From: Collinsella sp.
Lineage (GTDB): Bacteria; Actinomycetota; Coriobacteriia; Coriobacteriales; Coriobacteriaceae
Assembly (NCBI GenBank): GCA_019414545.1
Contig: DXLV01000043.1
Span: 1-10,390 of the forward strand
Direction of reading: 5' to 3'
Length of the DNA: 10,390 nt
Every line of letters starts with the position of its first letter. Position 1 is the first letter of the stretch. The notes under the pieces are model-generated. The model had not been told where the DNA came from. It did no database searches and saw only the letters and a list, made by a program, of their open reading frames with translations. Below are positions 1 to 3,839 of this stretch, piece by piece. Position numbers and translations under genes: made by a program.

Positions 1-25
1 CATGCCGGGGGCTCCCAATGTTTTT
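1..25 (+). terminator. Possible right half of a terminator cut by the window edge
   Basis: The window opens with CATGCCGGGGGCTCCC followed by AATG and a run of five T. If the bases just outside the window are GGGAGCCCCCGG, this would be a complete hairpin with a T-tract, ending an upstream rightward gene. Only one arm is visible, so this is a guess from the G/C-rich arm plus the T run. No coding frame in 1-143 continues into a recognisable protein on either strand. Confidence 0.25.
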
Positions 26-57
26 ATGTCCTGCTCATATCGTCTCTGCCGGCAGCT

Positions 58-76
58 GGGGACACTCCTTGTCTCT
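58..76. repeat. Degenerate GGGGACA inverted repeat
   Basis: GGGGACA (58-64) faces TGTCTCT (70-76) across a five-base loop. All seven positions can pair in RNA if two G-U pairs are allowed. The GGGACA core is shared with the longer palindromes at 961-997, 5838-5868, 7055-7085, 7662-7694 and 10212-10242, so this may be a decayed member of the same broad class. It is much shorter, and no stop codon next to it can be assigned. Confidence 0.3.
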
Positions 77-79
77 TCT

Positions 80-108
80 ATGACTAGGTGGGGAAGGCGT
101 GCGACAAT
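80..108 (+). promoter_or_regulatory. Candidate promoter of the rlmA-type gene
   Basis: ATGACT (80-85) matches the -35 consensus at four of six positions, and GACAAT (103-108) matches the -10 consensus at four of six. The spacer is exactly 17 bases. Transcription would start near 115, leaving a leader of about 29 bases before the ATG at 144. This is a consensus match only. Confidence 0.35.
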
Positions 109-143
109 GGTGGGCGTTGTGTTGTTCGCGCTAAGGAGTTGCC

Positions 144-959
144 ATGTTGTTGTGTCCCGTTTGCCATGAACCGTTGGTGGACGACGAGCGCGGTGCTGCA
201 TGCGCGGGCGGACACCGATTTGACCGTGCGCGCGAGGGCTATCTCTATCTGCTGCGCTCGTCCAAGAGCGGTGACTCCATGGGCGATCCCAAGTCGCAGG
301 CACGCAGCCGTCGCGACTTTCTGAACCGCGGTTACTATGCGCCGTTGCGCGATGCGATGGTCGAGCTGGTGCGCGAGCGGGTGTCTGGTCGTGCCGCGTC
401 AACGAACTGCCCCATGACGTTGCTCGATATTTGCTGTGGCGAGGGCTACTACACCAGCGCCATGGGTGCGGTGCCGGGCGTGGATGCTTACGGTTTCGAC
501 CTGGGCAAAGAGATGGTGCGCCTGGCCGCCAAGCGCGGTGATGCGACCTATTTTGTGGCCAACATGAAGGACATCCCCGTGGCTGATGGCGCCTTCGATA
601 TGGTGACCGAACTCTTTGCTCCCTTTAACGAGCGTGAGTTTTCTCGCGTGCTGGCACCCGAGGGCTCGCTCTACACCGTGGTGCCGGGTGCCCGTCATCT
701 GTTTGGGCTCAAGGAGGTGCTCTACGACACGCCATATCTCAACGACGAAAAGCTGCCGAAGACTACGGAGCTTAAGTTGGTCGGAACGCAGCGGGTGACA
801 GCTTCTATCACCCTCCAGACGCAGGCCGACATCGAAGCCGTATTTCAGATGACGCCCTATTACTACCGCACGCGCCCTGCCGACAAAGAGCGCCTGGCAA
901 ATTTGGATACCCTTCAAACCGACATCGACTTCATCATCGCCGAGTACCGCCACAGCTAA
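144..959 (+). CDS. rlmA: 23S rRNA (guanine-N1)-methyltransferase, RlmA family
   Basis: This 271-residue cytoplasmic enzyme should transfer a methyl group from S-adenosylmethionine to N1 of a guanine in hairpin 35 of 23S rRNA (G745 by RlmA(I), G748 by RlmA(II), E. coli numbering). The N-terminus carries the family's zinc module, with C4 and C7 (CPVC) and C20 and H24, then FDRAREGYLYLL. A GDS block and RRDFLNRGYYAPLRDAM (residues 57-72) follow, as in E. coli RlmA. Motif I of the Rossmann methyltransferase is LLDICCGEGYYT (93-104). QMTPYYYRTRP (235-245) matches the family's C-terminal signature. Length is typical. The start is set by AAGGAG at 133-138, five bases before ATG. RlmA(II)/TlrB members of Gram-positives are linked to macrolide (tylosin) resistance. 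I infer type II from the likely lineage, not from a diagnostic residue. The family assignment is firm; the exact target base is not. Confidence 0.9.
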   Translation: MLLCPVCHEPLVDDERGAACAGGHRFDRAREGYLYLLRSSKSGDSMGDPKSQARSRRDFLNRGYYAPLRDAMVELVRERVSGRAASTNCPMTLLDICCGEGYYTSAMGAVPGVDAYGFDLGKEMVRLAAKRGDATYFVANMKDIPVADGAFDMVTELFAPFNEREFSRVLAPEGSLYTVVPGARHLFGLKEVLYDTPYLNDEKLPKTTELKLVGTQRVTASITLQTQADIEAVFQMTPYYYRTRPADKERLANLDTLQTDIDFIIAEYRHS

Positions 960-960
960 C

Positions 961-997
961 AACCTGCCAAATAGGGACAGGTTTATTTTGGTAGGTT
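961..997. repeat. Diverged GGGACAG hairpin repeat after the rlmA stop
   Basis: AACCTGCCAAAT (961-972) pairs imperfectly with ATTTTGGTAGGTT (985-997), with one G-U pair and one bulge, across a loop containing GGGACAGG. The hairpin begins one base after the stop codon of the upstream gene. The core and the stop-adjacent position match the palindromes further right, but the arms are A/T-rich and different, so it is a second subtype. The distinct terminator at 1014-1051 lies just beyond it. Confidence 0.6.
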
Positions 998-1013
998 TTA
1001 TCTGGGCAAACGT

Positions 1014-1051
1014 AAAGGGCCGACCGCGGAAATGCGCGATCGGCCCTTTTT
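1014..1051. terminator. Strong bidirectional intrinsic terminator
   Basis: AAAGGGCCGA (1014-1023) is the exact reverse complement of TCGGCCCTTT (1040-1049). Four more inner pairs (1025-1028 with 1035-1038) follow after one mismatch, giving a stem of about 14 pairs. The plus strand ends in five T (1047-1051). The minus strand has a weaker TTTACGTTT run. It lies between convergent genes, so it can end both the rlmA-type transcript and the leftward membrane protein transcript. Confidence 0.9.
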
Positions 1052-1087
1052 AGTTGCTTGGCTGCAGAGGTTATGAGAAGCGAGCGC

Positions 1088-1489
1088 TTATAGGCGGTCC
1101 TTGTTCTCGGCCTTAACGGCGTGTGCCTGCTGAACAAAGAACAGGTCGTACACCACGATGGCAAAGGCGCCATAGTTGATGGCGTCGCCGCCAAACGCGG
1201 GAAGCGTGAGCACCGCTTGGGCAAGCGTGGCGACCGCGGCAACAATACCGAGCTTAAACGCGCCGTCCACCTGCGAAGGCTTGTTGGCGCCCTTGATACC
1301 GGCGACGCCTGCGGCAAGGTCGACGAGACCCTTGGCGATAAGCACGACCGCTGCGAGCGTGGCGTACGAACCGTACGTGGAATCGAGACCGCCCGTGGCG
1401 ATACCGACGCCGGCGGTGACGAGGCTGGCGATGCCCAAAACAAAGTAGATGAGAGCAAGGATTTTGAGAGTCTTGCGAGTGAAGCTCAT
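1088..1489 (-). CDS. Small four-helix integral membrane protein, function unknown
   Basis: The 133-residue product is almost entirely hydrophobic. Likely membrane segments are residues 7-31, 42-65, 77-98 and 104-121, with a short basic N-terminus (MSFTRKTLK) and a charged C-terminal tail (VKAENKDRL). A small-residue pattern (GVGIATGG, LAAGVAGIKG) suggests tight helix packing. I do not recognise a named family. The reading frame continues 23 codons further upstream, but I chose the ATG at 1489 because AAAGGA lies six bases before it (1496-1501) and the upstream codons would cross the 19-base palindrome at 1510-1528. It is transcribed alone, convergent with the rlmA-type gene and divergent from the small protein gene at 1722. 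The promoter and palindrome just upstream suggest dedicated regulation. Confidence 0.8.
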   Translation of the reverse strand: MSFTRKTLKILALIYFVLGIASLVTAGVGIATGGLDSTYGSYATLAAVVLIAKGLVDLAAGVAGIKGANKPSQVDGAFKLGIVAAVATLAQAVLTLPAFGGDAINYGAFAIVVYDLFFVQQAHAVKAENKDRL

Positions 1490-1509
1490 GGCTGGTCCTT
1501 TCGATACGA

Positions 1510-1528
1510 GTACGCCAACTTGGCGTAC
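1510..1528. promoter_or_regulatory. Perfect 19-base palindrome, candidate operator
   Basis: GTACGCCAACTTGGCGTAC reads as two exact nine-base half-sites (GTACGCCAA and TTGGCGTAC) around one central C. It ends 20 bases before the leftward ATG at 1489 and lies just downstream of a leftward promoter candidate (-10 at 1540-1545). That is where a dimeric repressor would block early elongation. It could also fold as a hairpin in the 5' leader, but there is almost no loop, so a protein-binding site is the better reading. Confidence 0.55.
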
Positions 1529-1539
1529 CCAATGTACTG

Positions 1540-1568
1540 CACATATGGTGAAGCACATTGTAGTTCAA
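1540..1568 (-). promoter_or_regulatory. Candidate leftward promoter of the membrane protein gene
   Basis: On the minus strand TTGAAC (1563-1568) and TATGTG (1540-1545) stand as -35 and -10 with a 17-base spacer. The -35 is good; the -10 matches only in its first half and is weaker. Transcription would start near 1533, immediately before the palindrome at 1510-1528. Confidence 0.4.
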
Positions 1569-1721
1569 CGCGGCGATGCATGCGTTTGAAAGCGCATTGA
1601 GCCCGCGCAGCCAAACCCAACCTTTCAAAAAGGAAAGCTGGGCGTAAGTCAAATCGATGGCAGCGTATGCGCGGCGCTGCGATGATGGGTCCATGGTAAG
1701 AGCTGGTCTCAAGGAGGAGCC
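1569..1721 (+). other. Intergenic region with hairpin-forming segments, leader of the small protein gene
   Basis: No credible protein gene is seen here. CTTTC (1622-1626) and GAAAG (1633-1637) pair, with CCCA/TGGG able to extend the stem at 1616-1642 around an internal mismatch. GCAGCG (1660-1665) and CGCTGC (1675-1680) form a second small hairpin. Neither is followed by a T run, so they are not obvious terminators. I found no convincing -10/-35 pair for the rightward small protein gene, although one is expected in this stretch. Confidence 0.35.
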
Positions 1722-1865
1722 ATGATGTACGGAGCAGGGCAAGTGCATGAGCCGCGGTCGTTGGGAAGGCGCATGGGTGATTCCGTGATCGCTGCCGTGT
1801 GCACGGGATTGATGGCGGTGCTTTGCATTGGGATGCTGTGGGCCATGTCGCATGTGGGACAATAG
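1722..1865 (+). CDS. 47-residue single-pass membrane microprotein
   Basis: This frame is short but well supported. AAGGAGG at 1711-1717 is a near-perfect ribosome binding site, four bases before ATG at 1722 and seven before a second ATG at 1725. Either could be used, giving 47 or 46 residues. The N-terminal half is polar and basic (EPRSLGRRMGDS, residues 10-21), followed by one hydrophobic stretch from about V22 to M42 that contains C27, C35 and W40. The tail is short (SHVGQ). The basic side precedes the helix, so the N-terminus is probably cytoplasmic. It ends in TAG 63 bases before the rsmJ-type gene on the same strand, so the two may be co-transcribed. I recognise no family. The evidence is the ribosome binding site plus the clean membrane helix. 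Confidence 0.65.
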   Translation: MMYGAGQVHEPRSLGRRMGDSVIAAVCTGLMAVLCIGMLWAMSHVGQ

Positions 1866-1928
1866 CGGACGGTTGGGTGCCGACATAAACGGCGCTCACG
1901 TATTCGTTTTGCTTGTTAAGGAGTACCC

Positions 1929-2633
1929 ATGGACGTCGTCGATCCCTTTTCTATTGCTCGGGCCGCGGGGCTTGAGCTGACCGGGACGTCCGAGGGCCTC
2001 ACGCTCACCGACGGCACGATGGAACTGCGTGCCGATTTTACTCGCATGCTTCCGCGGCTCAAGCAGGGCCGTCTGCAGCAAGAGCTGCTGGTAAAGGCTG
2101 CGCGCGCAAAAGGCATCGAGAGCCCATGGGCGATTGACGCCACGGCAGGCTTTGGCGAGGATTCGCTGCTGCTGGCGGCCGCGGGTTTTACCGTCGATCT
2201 GTATGAGCAGGATTGCGTGATCGCGGCGCTTCTCAAGGATGCCCTGGATCGCGCGGCAGATGATCCGGCGCTTGCGACAGCCGTGGCCCGCATGCGCTTA
2301 CATGCGGGCGAGGACAGCATTGCCGGCCTTCGCCATACAGCTGAGCTGATCGGGCAGGGCGAGCTCACCGCTCCCGACGTGGTATATCTGGACCCCATGT
2401 TTCCCGGGCGCACCAAGAGTGCGGCGGTCAAAAAGAAGTTCCAACTCTTGCATCATCTGGAACAGCCGTGCGCCGACGAGGAGACGCTGGTCCAGGCAGC
2501 GCTTGCGGTGCACCCGCGCAAGGTCGTTATCAAGCGGCCGGTGAAGGGGCCACTGCTTGCCGGCGTTAAGCCGAGCTATCAGCTTGCGGGCAAGGCCGTT
2601 CGTTACGATGTGTTGGTGCCGCCGCGTCCATAG
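1929..2633 (+). CDS. rsmJ: 16S rRNA (guanine-N2)-methyltransferase, RsmJ family
   Basis: The 234-residue product resembles RsmJ (YhiQ), which in E. coli makes m2G1516 in helix 45 of 16S rRNA using S-adenosylmethionine. Visible landmarks are RLKQGRLQQELLVKAA (43-58), motif I IDATAGFGEDSLLLAAAGF (69-87), the acidic YEQD (92-95), the motif IV-type YLDPMFPGRTKSAAVKKK (153-170) and VVIKRPVKGPLL (199-210). The E. coli enzyme has DATAGLGRD, YLDPMFPHKQKSALVKK and VVKRP at the matching places. Length is normal. The start is set by AAGGAG at 1918-1923, five bases before ATG. It follows the microprotein gene by 63 bases and is convergent with the small zinc-finger-like gene. RsmJ is best known from gammaproteobacteria, so target specificity here is inferred from similarity. 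Confidence 0.82.
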   Translation: MDVVDPFSIARAAGLELTGTSEGLTLTDGTMELRADFTRMLPRLKQGRLQQELLVKAARAKGIESPWAIDATAGFGEDSLLLAAAGFTVDLYEQDCVIAALLKDALDRAADDPALATAVARMRLHAGEDSIAGLRHTAELIGQGELTAPDVVYLDPMFPGRTKSAAVKKKFQLLHHLEQPCADEETLVQAALAVHPRKVVIKRPVKGPLLAGVKPSYQLAGKAVRYDVLVPPRP

Positions 2634-2638
2634 CCCGT

Positions 2639-2659
2639 GCGCAATGGCCGGCATTGCGC
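2639..2659. terminator. Inverted repeat between convergent genes, weak terminator candidate
   Basis: GCGCAATG (2639-2646) is the exact reverse complement of CATTGCGC (2652-2659), around a five-base loop. It starts five bases after the rsmJ-type stop and ends 11 bases before the stop of the convergent gene. No T run follows on either strand, so it does not meet the usual intrinsic terminator pattern. A role in 3'-end protection or Rho-assisted ending is possible. Confidence 0.4.
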
Positions 2660-2670
2660 CAATGGGGAGC

Positions 2671-2967
2671 CTATTTCCAAGGGTGCGACGTCAGGTGCCA
2701 GCCGCCGCAGTATTCGCATTTGTAGCAGGCTAAGCCGCGCCGCCCGCGGTTTTCGCAGTCGGCCATAACGGCCTCGGCCTCGGCGCGCGTGTCGTAACGG
2801 TTTTTGCGTTCGCACGACTTGTAGCGCCAGGCTTCATCGCGCTCGGCGTCCAGGGCGTCGCGGCGCTCGTCCTCGCGGGCAAACAGGTCGCTCATATCGC
2901 CGCCGGTGGCAGCGCCCAAAAACTCGCTCTTTGCCTTTGACCAGGCGGCTCGCTTTTTGCTCCCCAT
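2671..2967 (-). CDS. Small zinc-finger-like protein, function unknown
   Basis: This gene encodes 98 residues, charged and probably cytoplasmic. The C-terminus carries CYKCEYCGGWHLTSHPWK: C81, C84 and C87 with H91 and H95. Upstream, C52 begins SCERKNRYDTRAEAEAVMADC (51-71). A cysteine before a Y/R-rich helix, then CxxCGxWHL, is a pattern I associate with small zinc-binding proteins of bacteria and phages, likely nucleic-acid or protein binding. No reaction can be assigned. The frame also allows a TTG start at 2988, but nothing resembling a ribosome binding site precedes it. AGAGGGG lies ten bases before the ATG at 2967, which I prefer. The gene diverges from the GNAT gene at 3042, across the inverted repeat at 2994-3021, and converges on rsmJ. 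Confidence 0.7.
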   Translation of the reverse strand: MGSKKRAAWSKAKSEFLGAATGGDMSDLFAREDERRDALDAERDEAWRYKSCERKNRYDTRAEAEAVMADCENRGRRGLACYKCEYCGGWHLTSHPWK

Positions 2968-2993
2968 CTGCTTCGCGCCCCTCTTCAAACGCT

Positions 2994-3021
2994 GGTATCA
3001 TTGCTCAATCAAAGTGATACC
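2994..3021. promoter_or_regulatory. Symmetric divergent promoter region
   Basis: GGTATCA (2994-3000) and TGATACC (3015-3021) form an exact inverted repeat with a 14-base centre. Each arm creates an extended -10: TGGTATCAT rightward (2993-3001) and TGGTATCAC leftward (minus strand, 3014-3022). Both would start transcription near the centre at about 3007-3008. Good -35 elements are missing on both sides, in keeping with extended -10 promoters. The repeat could equally be the operator of a dimeric regulator. Confidence 0.45.
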
Positions 3022-3041
3022 AATAAACGTGAGGTCGCCGC

Positions 3042-3533
3042 GTGATGATCAGAAAAACCCTCGATACCGACATTCCCGCCGTCATGGCTATCTATGACGC
3101 GGCCCGCGCCTTTATGCGCGCGCATGGCAACGCCACGCAGTGGCCCGAGGGCACGCCTTCGGCCGAGCAGCTGGCTGCCGATATTGCCGCTGGTGGCAGT
3201 TACGTGTGCGAAGTCGACGGCCGCGTGGTGGCGACGTTTGCCTTTTTACCGGGTCCGGACGAGTGCTATGACGTGATTGAGGACGGTCAATGGCGCAGCG
3301 ACACTCCGTATGCCGTGCTGCATCGCGTGGCATCCGACGGCACCGTGCACGGTATCGCGGCGGCGATGTTTGCCTTTGCCAAGGAATGCGCCGACCATCT
3401 GCGTATTGACACGCACGAGGACAACTTGCCCATGCAGAGCGCCATCGCCAAGGCGGGGTTCGAGCGTGTCGGTATCGTCTATGTGTCCGACGGCACGGCG
3501 CGTGTCGCGTTTGATTGGCTGCGCGAGGCGTAG
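3042..3533 (+). CDS. GNAT-family N-acetyltransferase
   Basis: The 163-residue protein has the GNAT layout: an N-terminal strand-helix IRKTLDTDIPAVMAIYDAARAFM (residues 3-25), a central strand pair VCEVDGRVVATFAF (55-68), the acetyl-CoA region LHRVASDGTVHGIAAAMFAFAKE (93-115), then DTHEDNLPMQSAIAKAGF (123-140), which is the usual motif B 'N-x-x-M-x-x-x-x-x-K-x-G-F' end. The R-x-x-G-x-G/A loop is degenerate (TVHGIA). Such small GNATs acetylate amino groups of small molecules or proteins; the substrate cannot be read from sequence. The start is GTG at 3042, because GAGG (3031-3034) is seven bases upstream. ATG at 3045 is the alternative. The strong terminator at 3568-3595 follows, so the gene appears monocistronic. 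Confidence 0.85.
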   Translation: MMIRKTLDTDIPAVMAIYDAARAFMRAHGNATQWPEGTPSAEQLAADIAAGGSYVCEVDGRVVATFAFLPGPDECYDVIEDGQWRSDTPYAVLHRVASDGTVHGIAAAMFAFAKECADHLRIDTHEDNLPMQSAIAKAGFERVGIVYVSDGTARVAFDWLREA

Positions 3534-3567
3534 GAGCCAAGGCACGTATCATCACCCAGCTCAAATA

Positions 3568-3595
3568 AAAAATGGCCCCGAGTGGGGCCATTTTT
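3568..3595. terminator. Bidirectional intrinsic terminator
   Basis: AAAAATGGCCCC (3568-3579) is the exact reverse complement of GGGGCCATTTTT (3584-3595), around the four-base loop GAGT. The plus strand ends in five T. The minus strand gives ATTTTTTATTTGA. It therefore ends the acetyltransferase transcript in one direction and the candidate 6S RNA transcript in the other. Confidence 0.93.
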
Positions 3596-3602
3596 GGTAA
3601 AA

Positions 3603-3764
3603 CGCGTCGTTGTGGGACTCGCATTGTTACCGCCCCAGATGAACCCGGGCAGACAAAAAGGGGAGGTGCCGGCTTTCGCAAGGCGCGAACCTACGAAAAT
3701 CGCCGCGCGGCAACGCGGGGCGATGAGCTCGGTCGGGGGATAGGGCCCGCTTCGCCCACCGGCC
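3603..3764 (-). ncRNA. ssrS: Candidate 6S RNA
   Basis: This stretch has no credible protein gene, but its minus strand has the marks of an RNA gene: an extended -10 (TGATACAAT, 3770-3778) just upstream, dense pairing, and the terminator 3568-3595 downstream. Near the 5' end it reads AAGCGGGCCCTATCCCCC then GACCGA. E. coli 6S RNA has AAGCGGGCC, AG, TCCCC and TGAGCCGA at the equivalent place, so about 20 of 24 positions agree. GTGGG (minus strand, 3759-3755) can pair with CCCAC (3616-3612) as a closing stem. CCCC near 3738 can pair with GGGG near 3634. An apical hairpin ATCGCC-CGCG/CGCG-GGCGAT with a tetraloop lies at 3699-3724, and TTTCG/CGAAA encloses a further hairpin at about 3674-3701. 6S RNA mimics an open promoter and binds the housekeeping RNA polymerase. 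Ends are approximate. An unclassified structured RNA is the alternative. Confidence 0.55.
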
Positions 3765-3769
3765 CGTAA

Positions 3770-3779
3770 ATTGTATCAT
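3770..3779. promoter_or_regulatory. Overlapping divergent -10 elements for the 6S candidate and the GTPase gene
   Basis: The minus strand has TACAAT (3775-3770), preceded by TG one base away, a good extended -10 for the RNA gene. The plus strand has TATCAT (3774-3779), a possible -10 for the GTPase gene, with only a poor -35 (TTCGCC at 3751-3756). The two elements share two bases, so polymerase could occupy only one at a time. The GTPase leader would be about 55 bases and holds a GCCC/GGGC hairpin. Confidence 0.45.
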
Positions 3780-3839
3780 CCAGTGTGGAGCGTGAACGCC
3801 CGTTGCCGCGTGCGATGGGCTTGCAATAAGAGGAGAGCC

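Noticed and set aside
88..324. 78-codon plus-strand frame overlapping the start of the RlmA-type gene
   Set aside because: It is out of frame with the clearly homologous RlmA product, has no ribosome binding site, and reads as an Arg/Cys-rich non-protein.
1121..1886. Open frames on both strands overlapping the four-helix membrane protein and the upstream region
   Set aside because: The hydrophobic frame at 1088-1489 with its AAAGGA site explains the region. The others have no start signal, or cross the promoter, palindrome and microprotein gene.
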